A stretch of 64,000 bases of DNA, taken from assembly GCF_019090165.1 (NCBI RefSeq), contig NZ_JAHRIB010000150.1:62001-126000 (forward strand). The letters are read 5' to 3'. The notes beneath the pieces were generated by a model that was not told where the DNA came from, ran no database searches, and saw nothing but the letters and a program-made list of their open reading frames with translations. Of the stretch, positions 40,337 through 49,061 are shown piece by piece. Both the position numbers and the translations under genes were made by a program. The stretch is from Streptomyces sp. BV286. GTDB taxonomy: Bacteria > Actinomycetota > Actinomycetes > Streptomycetales > Streptomycetaceae. The first letter of the stretch is position 1. Every line of letters begins with the position of its first letter.

Positions 40337-41704
40337 TCAGACCTCCTCCAGCACCTTGCCCAGCACTTCCAGCGCCTCCGGATAGACCCGCTCCCGAGGC
40401 GTCCCGTACCCCACCACGAGCCCCTGCGGTCGGCCGTCGCCCGGCCCGTGCCAGTGCTCACCCAGGCATCCCACCGCGAGCCCCATCTCCGCGGCCCGCG
40501 CCAGCGCCGCCCCCTCGTCCGCCACGTCGACCAGCGCGTGCAGCCCCGCGGCGATGCCCCGAACTCCGCGCCGCGCGCCCAGCCGGTCCAGCAGCTGGTC
40601 ACGGCGACGCCGGTAGCGCAGCCGGCACGCGCGCACGTGCCGGTCGTAGGCGTGGCTGGTGATCAGCTCGGCGAGCGCCAACTGGCCGATGGACTCGGTG
40701 TGGTGGTCGCTGTGCAGCTTGGCGTCGGTGACCGCGTCGGCCAGGTGCGGCGGCAGCACCATCCAGCCGAGCCGCAGCGCGGGCCCGAGCGTCTTGGACG
40801 CCGTCCCCAGGTAGGCCACCTGCCCCGGAGCCATGCCCTGGAGAGCGCCCACGGGCTGCCGGTCGTAGCGGAACTCCCCGTCGTAGTCGTCCTCCACGAT
40901 CACGCCTCCACGCGCGCGTGCCCAGTCCGTGAGGGCCCGTCGTCGCTCCGGGTGCAGGGTCACCCCGGTCGGATACTGGTGCGCGGGCGTGACGACGACG
41001 GCCGCCGCGTCACCCAACCCCCGCACGCGCACGCCCCGTTCGTCGACCTCCGCGGGAACCACCGCCCCGCCGTTGTGCCGGACCACGTCCCGGTGGAAGG
41101 GCAGCCCGGGGTCCTCCATGGCGATCGCGCCACCGTCCAGTACCCGTGTGAGGAGCGCGAGCCCCTGTACGTATCCCGATGTGACGACGATCCGCTCGGG
41201 CGGCGCGATCACCCCGCGCGCCCGCCCCAGGTACCCCGACAGGGCCGTCCGCAGTTCGATCCGGCCCCGCGGATCCCCGTAGTCGTACGCCAGGGAGGGC
41301 GCGTTCGCGATGGCCCGGCGCAGCGCCCGCAGCCAGGCCGCCGCCGGGAACGTACCGACGTCGGGGCTGCCGGGCCGCAGATCGAAACGGGGCGCACGCG
41401 CGCGTGCCGCCGTCCCTGGAGCGGCCGCGCTCGCGGAGGGCAGCGAGGCGACCTGCGTGCCGGCCCCCTGCCGTGCGGTGAGGTACCCCTCGGCGACGAG
41501 CTGGTCGTACGCCGCTTTGGCCGTGCCCCGGGAGATCCCGAGCTCGTCCGCGAGCCGCCGGGTCGCCGGCAGCCGTGTCCCGGGGGCCAGCCGCCCGTCC
41601 CGCACGGCGTCGCGCAACGCCCGTTCGAGGCCGGCCCGGCGCCCGTCGGCCGCGTCGGGTTCGAGATGGAGGTCGACACCGACACCGGCCCAGAACGAGT
41701 CCAC
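40337..41704 (-). CDS. MocR/PdxR-family regulator (GntR HTH plus aminotransferase domain)
   Basis: 455 residues. N-terminal GntR winged helix (residues ~20-85: LRDAVRDGRLAPGTRLPATR, LADELGISRGTAKAAYDQL split here). A fold-type I aminotransferase domain follows (~115-455) with VVVTPAHQYPTG and the PLP lysine in TASKTLGPALRLGW (~310). These proteins use PLP as a ligand and activate or repress vitamin B6, GABA or transporter genes. The MFS gene downstream is the likely target. GTG 41704 has no strong ribosome site. Confidence 0.88.
   Translation of the reverse strand: MDSFWAGVGVDLHLEPDAADGRRAGLERALRDAVRDGRLAPGTRLPATRRLADELGISRGTAKAAYDQLVAEGYLTARQGAGTQVASLPSASAAAPGTAARARAPRFDLRPGSPDVGTFPAAAWLRALRRAIANAPSLAYDYGDPRGRIELRTALSGYLGRARGVIAPPERIVVTSGYVQGLALLTRVLDGGAIAMEDPGLPFHRDVVRHNGGAVVPAEVDERGVRVRGLGDAAAVVVTPAHQYPTGVTLHPERRRALTDWARARGGVIVEDDYDGEFRYDRQPVGALQGMAPGQVAYLGTASKTLGPALRLGWMVLPPHLADAVTDAKLHSDHHTESIGQLALAELITSHAYDRHVRACRLRYRRRRDQLLDRLGARRGVRGIAAGLHALVDVADEGAALARAAEMGLAVGCLGEHWHGPGDGRPQGLVVGYGTPRERVYPEALEVLGKVLEEV
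40909..40920. repeat. Dispersed palindrome CACGCGCGCGTG, copy 4
   Basis: Perfect 12-bp palindrome inside the MocR-type gene. Confidence 0.7.
41395..41406. repeat. Dispersed palindrome CACGCGCGCGTG, copy 5
   Basis: Perfect 12-bp palindrome inside the MocR-type gene, in the linker between its HTH and aminotransferase domains. Confidence 0.7.
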
Positions 41705-41781
41705 CGATCAGTTCCCCTCACGTGCGACGGGCCCCCGCGGGGGCATGGGGCCCGCGCGCCGAGCCGCAGGTCACCCGCGGA

Positions 41782-41816
41782 CGAAAAACGGCCGGGCACC
41801 CCACTGGTACCCGGCC
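41782..41816 (-). terminator. Rho-independent terminator after aminopeptidase P
   Basis: On the minus strand a GGCCGGGTACC.../...CCCGGCC stem-loop is followed by GTTTTTCG. It lies 25 bp past the stop of the gene at 41842. Confidence 0.8.
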
Positions 41817-41841
41817 ATCGGTTTCGTATCAGTCCTTCAGC

Positions 41842-43329
41842 TCAGTCCTTCAGCGAAGCCATCCACGCCTCGACCTCGTCGGAGCGGCGGGGCAGCCCGT
41901 CGGAGAGGTTCCTGTTGCCGTCCTCGGTGACGAGGATGTCGTCCTCGATGCGCACGCCGATGCCGCGGTACTCCTCCGGCACGGTCAGGTCGTCCGCCTG
42001 GAAGTACAGCCCCGGCTCGACGGTCAGGCACATGCCCGGCTCCAGCGTGCCGTCCACGTACGTCTCGGTCCGCGCGACCGCGCAGTCGTGGACGTCCATG
42101 CCGAGCATGTGACCGGTGCCGTGCAGCGTCCAGCGGCGCTGCAGCCCGAGCTCCAGGACCCGCTCGACCGGGCCCTCGACGAGCCCCCACCCGACGAGCC
42201 TCTCGGCCAGCACGCGCTGCGAGGCGTCATGGAAGTCCCGGTACTTGGCGCCCGGCCGCACGGCCGCGATACCGGCCTCCTGGGCCTCGTAGACGGCGTC
42301 GTAGATCTTCTTCTGGATCTCGCTGTACGTGCCGTTCACCGGCAGTGTCCGCGTGACGTCGGCCGTGTAGAGCGTGTGGGTCTCCACGCCCGCGTCCAGC
42401 AGCAGCAGGTCCCCCGAGCGCACGGGGCCGTCGTTGCGCACCCAGTGCAGGGTGCATGCGTGCGGTCCCGCCGCGCAGATCGAGCCGTAGCCGATGTCGT
42501 TGCCCTCGACCCGCGCGCGCAGGAAGAACGTGCCCTCGATGTAGCGCTCGCTGGTCGCCTCGGCGCGGTCCAGGACCCGTACGACGTCCTCGAAGCCGCG
42601 CACGGTCGAGTCGACCGCCTTCTGCAGTTCGCCGGCCTCGAACTCGTCCTTGACGAGGCGGGCCTCGGAGAGGAAGACCCGCAGTTCGGCGTCGCGCTCC
42701 GCGGTGACCTTGTCGGTGAGCGCGGACTCGACGGCGGCGTCGTGGCCGCGGACGACGCGGACCGGGCCGGTCGCCTCGCGCAGCCTGTCGGGCAGCTCGC
42801 GGACGTCCGAGGCCGTAATGCCGTACAGCTGTTCGGCCTCGGTCAGGGAGTGGCGGCGGCCGACCCACAGTTCGCCCTGGCCGGAGAGCCAGAACTCGCC
42901 GTTCTCACGGTCGGAGCGCGGCAGCAGGTAGAGCGTGGCCCGGTGGCCGTCCGAGGTGGGCTCCAGCACCAGGACGCCGTCCTCGGTGAGGTTGCCGGTC
43001 AGGTACGCGTATTCGACCGAGGCACGGAACGGGTACTCCGTGTCGTTCGAACGGGTCTTCAGGTTGCCCGCGGGGATCACCAGGCGCTCGCCCGGGAAGC
43101 GCGCGGAGAGCGCGGCGCGGCGGCGGGCCGTGTGCGCGGCCTGCGGGATCGGCTCCAGGCCGTGCAGCTCCGTGTCGGCCCAGCCGGACTTCATGCTCTC
43201 GGCCAGCTCGTCGGACACGCCCGGGTACAGGCCGTTCTTGCGCTGCTTGACGGGCTCTTCTCCGTCCGCCTGGTCGGCGGCCTCTTCAAGCACGGCTTCC
43301 GGGGTCTCCGGGTTGAGCGCCTCCGACAC
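41842..43329 (-). CDS. pepP: Xaa-Pro aminopeptidase (aminopeptidase P, M24B)
   Basis: 495 residues, full two-domain length. The N-terminal domain (~60-230) carries GNLTEDGVLVLEP and the substrate-side RFPGERLVIP. The M24 domain has all metal ligands: LLLDAGVETHTLYTADVTRTLPV (two Asp), GTGHMLGMDVHD (His), TVEPGLYF (Glu) and VRIEDDILVTEDG (Glu). It removes N-terminal residues before proline using two Mn ions. The acidic N-terminal ~40 residues are variable. GTG 43329 follows GGAGG. Cytoplasmic. A T-rich terminator follows. Confidence 0.93.
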   Translation of the reverse strand: MSEALNPETPEAVLEEAADQADGEEPVKQRKNGLYPGVSDELAESMKSGWADTELHGLEPIPQAAHTARRRAALSARFPGERLVIPAGNLKTRSNDTEYPFRASVEYAYLTGNLTEDGVLVLEPTSDGHRATLYLLPRSDRENGEFWLSGQGELWVGRRHSLTEAEQLYGITASDVRELPDRLREATGPVRVVRGHDAAVESALTDKVTAERDAELRVFLSEARLVKDEFEAGELQKAVDSTVRGFEDVVRVLDRAEATSERYIEGTFFLRARVEGNDIGYGSICAAGPHACTLHWVRNDGPVRSGDLLLLDAGVETHTLYTADVTRTLPVNGTYSEIQKKIYDAVYEAQEAGIAAVRPGAKYRDFHDASQRVLAERLVGWGLVEGPVERVLELGLQRRWTLHGTGHMLGMDVHDCAVARTETYVDGTLEPGMCLTVEPGLYFQADDLTVPEEYRGIGVRIEDDILVTEDGNRNLSDGLPRRSDEVEAWMASLKD

Positions 43330-43439
43330 GATCTGCCTCCTCGATACGACTCTGGACGCCCTCCATCGTACGGTCGTACGGAAGGACGCCCAGGGCCGGA
43401 AGACCTGATGACGTGCGGCTCACCCGCGAGACGTGCGGC

Positions 43440-44951
43440 TCACTCGAACCGGGCCGCGAGGAGCACCACGTCCTCGTCGCTGTCGGCGTCGGCGAGGCCG
43501 TCGGGCAGCACGCTCCGCAGGACGTGGTCGGCGACGGCGCCCGGGTCCGCGCGCAGTGCCCTGGGCACGCTCGCGGCGGCCGCGTGCAGCCGCGAGAAGG
43601 CCCGGTCCATGGGATCACCGGTGCGGTGCAGCAGCCCGTCCGTGTACAGCAGAACCGTCTCTCCGGCCTCCGCCTGGAACTCCACGCTCGGCGCCTCCCA
43701 GCAGGCGAGCATCCCCAGCGGCGCCGAGACCGACGTCTCCACGTACTCGGTGCGCCGCTCGCCGATCACCAGCGGAGGGCTGTGCCCGGCCCCGGCCAGT
43801 GTGATCTTGCGCAGCGCGGGCTCGCAGTACGCGAACAGGGCGGTGGCGGAGCGGGCCGGCTCGGTGAGCCTGAGCAGCAGTTCCAGATCGGACAGGACGG
43901 CGACGGGGTCCTCGCCCTCCATCACGGCGTACGCCCGCAGTGAGGCCCTCAGCCGGCCCATCGCCGCGACGGCGCTGGGGCCCGAACCGGTGACGGATCC
44001 GACGGCGAGGCCGAGGGCGGCGTCCGGCAGCGGCAGCGCGTCGTACCAGTCGCCGCCGCCGCGCGGACCCGTGCGGTGCCGTGCGGCGAGCTGGACTCCG
44101 GAGACGCGGGGCAGCCGGGAGGGGAGCAGCTCCTCCGAGATGGTCGCCATGCACGCGCGCGTGCGCTCCAGTTCCACCAGGCGGGCCAGGTGCTCGGCCG
44201 CGTACCCCGTGTAGAGGCCGACCAGGTGGCGCTGCCGTTCGACCGGCTCGGCCGGCTCGTCGTAGAGCCACACGGCGGCGCCCAGCCGGCCGGCCGCCTC
44301 CGTGGCCAACGGCAGCGCGTAACTCGCGGCATATCCGAGCCGGGCGGCCACCTCGCGGTGCCGCGGGTCGAGCCCGTCCTCGGAGAGGAGGTCGGGCTGG
44401 GCGATCTCGCCCTCGCCCCCGGGGAGCCCGTCGAGGATCTTGCCGTACGACATGGAGCTGCGCGGGACGGTCTCGATGTGGCCCAGATCGGCTCGGGCCA
44501 GCCCCAGGCCGATCGTCGTGTCCGGGCCGAGTCCGTCGCCCGGTTCCAGCACCACGAGGCCGCGCCGGGCGCCCACGAGGGCGGCTCCGGCGCGCAGCAG
44601 TTCCTGGAGTGCGTCCGCCAGTGAGGCGGTGCGTGCCAGCCGCTCGGTGAGCTCGTGCAGAGTGGTGAGATCCGAGACCCAGCCTGCGAGTCTGTCCTGG
44701 AGAACGGCACTGGGCGCGTGGGGCGAAGTGGTCGGTTCGGGACCCGTGGTGGCACGTGTAGGCGCGACAGTGTGTGCGGGTGCCGGAACCGTTGAATCGA
44801 TTCCGGCCACTTTCGGAAGGTGAGGGGCGTTCATGGTGTCCGGCTTTCCGACCGGTGCGTATTGCTCAATAGCATCGCAAACCCCCATGTCATTCTGCGC
44901 CGCTGGCAGTGTCTCCACATGTACACGCACTCGTAAGGGGATGTCCAGCAT
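43440..44951 (-). CDS. GAF-SpoIIE PP2C-type phosphatase
   Basis: 503 residues. A ~95-residue flexible N-terminus is followed by a GAF sensor domain (~95-250) and a SpoIIE/RsbU-like PP2C phosphatase (~265-503). PP2C metal motifs are seen: GGGDWYDALPLP, GSVTGSGPSAVAAMG, AGHSPPLV and YTDGLLHR. Metal Asp residues are present, but the usual DVxGHG is GSVTGSG, so activity may be changed. These enzymes dephosphorylate anti-anti-sigma factors in partner-switch systems that also use RsbW-like kinases. Start ATG 44951 has a weak AGGA; ATG 44978 is an alternative. Confidence 0.85.
   Translation of the reverse strand: MLDIPLRVRVHVETLPAAQNDMGVCDAIEQYAPVGKPDTMNAPHLPKVAGIDSTVPAPAHTVAPTRATTGPEPTTSPHAPSAVLQDRLAGWVSDLTTLHELTERLARTASLADALQELLRAGAALVGARRGLVVLEPGDGLGPDTTIGLGLARADLGHIETVPRSSMSYGKILDGLPGGEGEIAQPDLLSEDGLDPRHREVAARLGYAASYALPLATEAAGRLGAAVWLYDEPAEPVERQRHLVGLYTGYAAEHLARLVELERTRACMATISEELLPSRLPRVSGVQLAARHRTGPRGGGDWYDALPLPDAALGLAVGSVTGSGPSAVAAMGRLRASLRAYAVMEGEDPVAVLSDLELLLRLTEPARSATALFAYCEPALRKITLAGAGHSPPLVIGERRTEYVETSVSAPLGMLACWEAPSVEFQAEAGETVLLYTDGLLHRTGDPMDRAFSRLHAAAASVPRALRADPGAVADHVLRSVLPDGLADADSDEDVVLLAARFE
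44152..44163. repeat. Dispersed palindrome CACGCGCGCGTG, copy 6
   Basis: Perfect 12-bp palindrome inside the GAF-PP2C gene. Confidence 0.7.
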
Positions 44952-45413
44952 TGTCCTGCCGGGATTCCTGGTGTCCATGGGACCGTTGCGGGAATGTAAA
45001 GTTGACTGAAAACTGACTCGAGTCTCGGTGCTTTGCGGTCGACTGGCCTTGCTCGACAGAGCGTCACAGCGGTCGTGATGGGTACGTACTCGGTGAAGGC
45101 CAGGGGTGGTTGGGATCGTCCCGGAACCTGGCGACGGACCCGGGCGTCTTAACCACTGACGACCGTGCCCCATCCTCCCGTGGCGGAGGCGGCTAGAAAT
45201 ACGCGCGACAGTAAACGCCAGGCGCCGCCACCCCACGCCATGCCCGTGCTTCAGACACACGCAGTATGGACGCGGACGCAGCCAATGATCGGCCCATAGG
45301 GGTTCCCCTTGTCTCGGACAAGGGTGTGATGCGCCAGCAGGTACGCACAGTGAAGTGATCGACACATGGTGTGATGTGGTTCCTCGGCGTTCAACGGAAA
45401 GGAACGAGCGCAC
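44952..45413. promoter_or_regulatory. Divergent intergenic region with a 19-bp palindrome
   Basis: 462 bp without a gene. A perfect palindrome CCCTTGTC-TCG-GACAAGGG (45306-45324) lies 90 bp before the prim-pol-like gene and looks like an operator or hairpin. On the phosphatase side, near 45000-45020, two TGACT half-sites lie 11 bp apart in an AT-richer patch and may mark its promoter. The AAAGGA ribosome site of the plus-strand gene lies at 45399. Confidence 0.4.
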
Positions 45414-46079
45414 ATGCGCGAGATCCTCGGAAGGCGACGCAGGCTCCTGTCCAGGCGAAACGACGGGAGGCCTGAGATGCTCAGCGCGGCCCTGACCTTC
45501 GCGACCGCATGGGAGTGGCCCGTACTGCCGGGTGTGGCCCCGGACCCGCAGGGGCGGGCCCGATGCGGGTGCCCGGACTCGGAGTGCACGGTGCCCGGTG
45601 CCCATCCCTTCGACCCCGGCCTCCTCGCGGCCACCACCGACGAGCGCATGGCGCGCTGGTGGTGGACGAACCGGCCCACGGCGCCGATCATCCTCGCCAC
45701 CGGAGGCAGGGCCCCGTGCGCGGTGAGCCTGCCGGCACCGGCGGCCGCCCGCGCGCTCGCCGCACTCGACCACACGGGGATGCGCCTCGGCCCCGTGATC
45801 GCGGCCCCGACGCGGTGGGCGCTGCTCGTGAAGCCGTACTCCCTGGAGCAGTTGGGCGAACTGCTCTACGCGAAGGACTTCGTGCCGGGCTCGCTGCGTT
45901 TCCACGGCGAGGGCGGCTACGTGGCCCTGCCCCCGTCCGAGACCGGCCAGGGCGCGATCCGCTGGGAGAGGGCGCCACTGCCCGGTTCGGCCGCCCCCTG
46001 GGTGCCCGACGTGGAGGCCGTGGTGGACGCGGTGGTGGAGGCGCTCACTCGTACGGGTGTGAGCGCCCCCGAGTTGTAG
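45414..46079 (+). CDS. Bifunctional primase/polymerase (prim-pol) N-terminal domain-like protein
   Basis: 221 residues. Resembles the short prim-pol domain: LTFATAWEWPVLPGVAPD start, a Cys-rich CGCPDSECTVPGAHPFDPG stretch that could bind zinc, and a late WRYAR-type region. The catalytic Asp pair of true prim-pols (as in the element gene at 60099) is not visible: the equivalent strand reads CAVSLPAP. It is therefore probably not a polymerase. It is a chromosomal Streptomyces protein, not part of the mobile element. GGAAAGGAAC precedes the ATG. Confidence 0.7.
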   Translation: MREILGRRRRLLSRRNDGRPEMLSAALTFATAWEWPVLPGVAPDPQGRARCGCPDSECTVPGAHPFDPGLLAATTDERMARWWWTNRPTAPIILATGGRAPCAVSLPAPAAARALAALDHTGMRLGPVIAAPTRWALLVKPYSLEQLGELLYAKDFVPGSLRFHGEGGYVALPPSETGQGAIRWERAPLPGSAAPWVPDVEAVVDAVVEALTRTGVSAPEL

Positions 46080-46134
46080 GGCACTCGGGCGCGCGGCCCG
46101 CCGCGCGCCCGCCTTGCTCGTTATCGTCCCTTTC

Positions 46135-46839
46135 ATGCTGCGTCACTCCGGGGGACGGCCCCTGGACCCCCGAAGAGTCCGCCTGATGATGCTCACGGGC
46201 ATCGTCGTGCTCACGGTCGCGCTTCCGCTCGCCGTGGCCTCCGCGGGGCCGACGGGCGGCGAGGCCCCCGCGTCCGCACACACGTCCGTACACGCCTCCG
46301 GCGATGCCCTGCGAGCCGCGGGCCGCGCAGCTACCTCCGCGGACCGCGCTCCGGGCGGGCGGGCCTCCGGCGGCGGCAGTGACGCGGGAGGCCGCCTCCC
46401 CGACGAGGCCCGTGGCGCCGGCCGCACCGACGACCGGGCGCCAGGTTCGCCCGCCGCAGCGCCCGAGGACCCCCTGACACTGGGTGTGGGGCTCGCCACC
46501 GCGGCCCGCTGCGGTCCCGAACTCACCTCGCCGGGCGGTATCGAGGCCCAGACGTGCGTGCTGACACAGGGGCGGGAGACCTGGGCGCGTACCTACTACC
46601 GCAACGCGACCGGTGACGATCTCACGTCCGTACTGACACTCATGGCGCCCGGAGACCGCACCGTGCGGATGCACTGCGTGGTGGGAGCGGACGACGAGCC
46701 CGGGTTGTGCGAGACGCCGCGGGAACGTACGACCGCGGACGCGCCGTCGTACACGGCGGTCGCTGAGTTCGCGGAGGGTGCCGATGGGCCGCTGCTGCTG
46801 CGGTCGGGGAGCAACTCACCTGCGCAGACCGCGCGTTGA
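46135..46839 (+). CDS. Secreted or membrane-anchored protein of unknown function
   Basis: 234 residues. One N-terminal hydrophobic segment (~18-38) works as signal or anchor. A ~75-residue Ala/Gly/Arg/Asp-rich low-complexity linker follows. The C-terminal ~110 residues look folded, with three cysteines (CGPELTSP, QTCVLTQG, MHCVVGADDEPGLC) that may form disulphides outside the cell. No family recognised. ATG 46135 lies about seven bases after a TATCGT -10-like element and may be leaderless. Confidence 0.7.
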   Translation: MLRHSGGRPLDPRRVRLMMLTGIVVLTVALPLAVASAGPTGGEAPASAHTSVHASGDALRAAGRAATSADRAPGGRASGGGSDAGGRLPDEARGAGRTDDRAPGSPAAAPEDPLTLGVGLATAARCGPELTSPGGIEAQTCVLTQGRETWARTYYRNATGDDLTSVLTLMAPGDRTVRMHCVVGADDEPGLCETPRERTTADAPSYTAVAEFAEGADGPLLLRSGSNSPAQTAR

Positions 46840-46880
46840 GGACTTCGTCGACGGCGGGCCCGTATCCGGACATGAAAAGA

Positions 46881-46918
46881 CCCGGTTGCTGGCGACGGGG
46901 GATGCACCAGCAACCGGG
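46881..46918. terminator. Terminator hairpin, both directions
   Basis: A perfect 12-bp stem (46881-46892, 46907-46918) lies 41 bp after the stop at 46839. On the minus strand it is followed by TCTTTTC, so it can also end the transcript of the SEC-C gene. Confidence 0.7.
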
Positions 46919-47040
46919 CTACAGAAACGGTAACAAGAGATCGGCGGTTCGCAAATTCGATCTCGGCTATTCGGACACCGATTCGCTTGTGACGTCCGGG
47001 AGTTGTGACAGGAGTCACCCGCTCCGCACGCCTGTCGCCC

Positions 47041-47060
47041 GGCTGACCGGTCGGTCAGCC
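47041..47060 (-). terminator. Hairpin downstream of the SEC-C gene
   Basis: GGCTGACC-GGTC-GGTCAGCC, a perfect 8-bp stem, lies 22 bp past the stop at 47083. Confidence 0.5.
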
Positions 47061-47082
47061 GGGGCCGGGCGCCCGCTGTGTG

Positions 47083-48072
47083 TCAGCTCAGGGTGACCTG
47101 GCGGTTGGTGAGGCCGCCGCGTGCCCGGCGCTCGTCCGCGGTGAGCGGTGCGTCCGTGGCCAGCGCGGCGGCGAGCCGCTCGGCGAACTCGGCCGCGGGC
47201 TTCTCGACGTCCTCCGCCGTGACACCCGTCGGCAGGTCCCAGACGGGGACGGTGAGGCCGTGGGCTCGGAAGGAACCCACGAGACGGGTGCCCTCGCCGA
47301 GGCTCGACCGGCCCGCCGCGTGCAGCCGCGCGAGGGCGTCCAGAAGCTGCTCCTCCGGGTGCGGCATGACCCAGCGCAGGTGGTTCTTGTCGGGGGTCTC
47401 GCACCAGTACGCCGCGTCGACACCGGTGAGCTTCACCGTCGGGATCGCGGCGGCGTTGGCCCGCTCCAGGGAGGCGGTCACCTCCGCGGTCGAGTTCTGC
47501 GCGTCCGGAACCCAGAACTCGAAGCCCGCGTGCACAACTGGCTCGAACGCGCCTTCGGGGTCGAGGAGGTCTTGGAGGCGCACCCCGTCGCTCGGGGCGC
47601 GGCGGCCCTGGACCGGCGTACCGGGCTCGGCGGTGAGCGCACGCTGGAGGGTGTCGGCCAGGTCGCGGCTGATGTCACCGGACGCCGTGTCGTTCTGCAG
47701 GCCGATGAGGACCGAGCCGTCGTCGCGGCGCAGCGCCGGCCAGGCCATCGGCAGCACCGTCGCGAGCGTGACCGACGGAACGCCCTCCGGGAGGGCCTCC
47801 TTCAGATGCAGCTCGACGGTGGCCGCGGGCACCAGCTCGCGCAGCGCGACCCAGTCGCCCTCGCCCGGCAGTCCCTCGAAGGGCCGGTGCACCAGCTCGG
47901 TCACGGCGTGCGCGGCGGCGCGGCCGTGACAGGCCTTGTAGCGGCGGCCGCTGTCGCAGGGGCAGGGTTCGCGTGCGCCGACAACCGGCACGTGTCCGTC
48001 GGCGCCGGCGGCGCGGGCTCCATCCTTCGGCTGCGCCGGCTTGGCCTTGGTCTGGGGTCGCTTCTTGGCCAT
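47083..48072 (-). CDS. SEC-C motif protein, DUF5926 family
   Basis: 329 residues. Basic N-terminus (MAKKRPQTKAKPAQPKDG), then a zinc-binding SEC-C motif REPCPCDSGRRYKACHGR (~50-67), as in SecA and many stand-alone proteins. A conserved ~250-residue domain of unknown function follows with YWCETPDKNHLRWVMPH. SEC-C binds zinc and proteins. The role is unknown. ATG 48072 follows GGGAGAC. A single DnaA-like box TGTGGACAA (48148-48156) lies 75 bp upstream. Confidence 0.82.
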   Translation of the reverse strand: MAKKRPQTKAKPAQPKDGARAAGADGHVPVVGAREPCPCDSGRRYKACHGRAAAHAVTELVHRPFEGLPGEGDWVALRELVPAATVELHLKEALPEGVPSVTLATVLPMAWPALRRDDGSVLIGLQNDTASGDISRDLADTLQRALTAEPGTPVQGRRAPSDGVRLQDLLDPEGAFEPVVHAGFEFWVPDAQNSTAEVTASLERANAAAIPTVKLTGVDAAYWCETPDKNHLRWVMPHPEEQLLDALARLHAAGRSSLGEGTRLVGSFRAHGLTVPVWDLPTGVTAEDVEKPAAEFAERLAAALATDAPLTADERRARGGLTNRQVTLS

Positions 48073-48147
48073 CGTGGATGTCTCCCGGTTACGGCTCGAC
48101 TCGTACGGGCGCGAGCCTAGCCGCTCGTACGAGGACCGACGGGACCC

Positions 48148-48156
48148 TGTGGACAA
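48148..48156 (-). other. Single DnaA box
   Basis: TGTGGACAA, the complement of TTGTCCACA, in the 223-bp gap upstream of the SEC-C gene. The gap holds nothing else clear. Confidence 0.45.
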
Positions 48157-48295
48157 CGTGCCGGGTCGTACCCGGAGCGTGGCTTCGGTTCGTCCCGGAA
48201 CCGGCACTTCCGTCTGCTTCGAGCTCGCTGCTGTGCGCGCTTGTGTGTCTGATGCAGTGCCTGATCGCTGCCCGCTGCCCGCTGCCGGGTCCGCT

Positions 48296-48838
48296 TCAGT
48301 CCAGGCTGTCGAAGGCGTCCCCGAAGTCCAGGTCGGGTATCGCGGACACCGCGGGGGCCGTGACCCGCGTGGCGAAGTCGTCGCGGCGACGCCCCGCGTG
48401 AGCGTCCTTGTGCACCACCACCCACACCGTGACCTCACCCCGGGCGTCGTCCCGTACGCCCCAGTCGTCGGCCAGGGCCGTGATGATGTTCAGCCCGCGG
48501 CCGCCGCGTGCGGTGACCGAGGGCGTGGCCGGAACCGGACGGGTCGGACCACCGCCGTCCGTCACCTCGACGGTGAGCCGGCCGGTCGGTTCGACGCGCC
48601 ACGCGGCCAGGACGTCGCCGTCCCCGGCCAGGGCGTCACCCAGCGGCCTGCCGTGCCGGCACGCGTTGCTCAGTAGTTCGGAAAGGATCAGTACGGCATC
48701 GTCGATGACCGTTTCCGCCACACCGCCGGTGCGCAGCTGAGCCCGCATCCGGTGTCTTGCCTGTCCCACGCCCGCAGGGCCATGGGGTACGGCCATGCTC
48801 GACGACGCGGGCACCTCCTGTGCCACCACCAACGCCAC
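48296..48838 (-). CDS. RsbW-like ATP-binding protein
   Basis: 180 residues. HATPase_c_2 motifs: LSELLSNACRHGRP (N box ~65), VTDGGGPTRP (G1 ~105), GGRGLNIITALADDWG (G2 ~128). A short acidic C-terminal tail (DLDFGDAFDSLD) follows. It probably binds an anti-anti-sigma factor or phosphorylates it. No partner lies adjacent, but GAF/PP2C genes are in the same region. GTG 48838 is chosen because AAAGGAGGT lies eight bases upstream; a longer open frame extends upstream without such a site. Confidence 0.83.
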   Translation of the reverse strand: MALVVAQEVPASSSMAVPHGPAGVGQARHRMRAQLRTGGVAETVIDDAVLILSELLSNACRHGRPLGDALAGDGDVLAAWRVEPTGRLTVEVTDGGGPTRPVPATPSVTARGGRGLNIITALADDWGVRDDARGEVTVWVVVHKDAHAGRRRDDFATRVTAPAVSAIPDLDFGDAFDSLD

Positions 48839-49061
48839 CCCCGAGACCTCCTTTGCCCCACGCCACGGTGTGGATGCCCTCCTGGACTGGACCGGAAACC
48901 GGCCAATGCACGTGCAGTGACGCACTCGCAACGATCGAATACGGACCGAACGCGCCGGAGCACTCCCTGTAACCGTATGGCCTGAATTCGACGGCTTGGC
49001 CAGGACGTAAGGGCCCGTGGGTGAAACCCGAGTGCCTCGCGAGGCCGGTGGGGCGGGGGTT

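Noticed and set aside
40621..40640. Further copy of the CACGCGCGCGTG palindrome.
   Set aside because: The sequence there is CACGCGCGCACGTG, which breaks the palindrome; not counted.
45414..46079. Prim-pol-like gene as part of a second mobile element.
   Set aside because: No integrase, tRNA or other element gene nearby, and codon use is like the neighbours.
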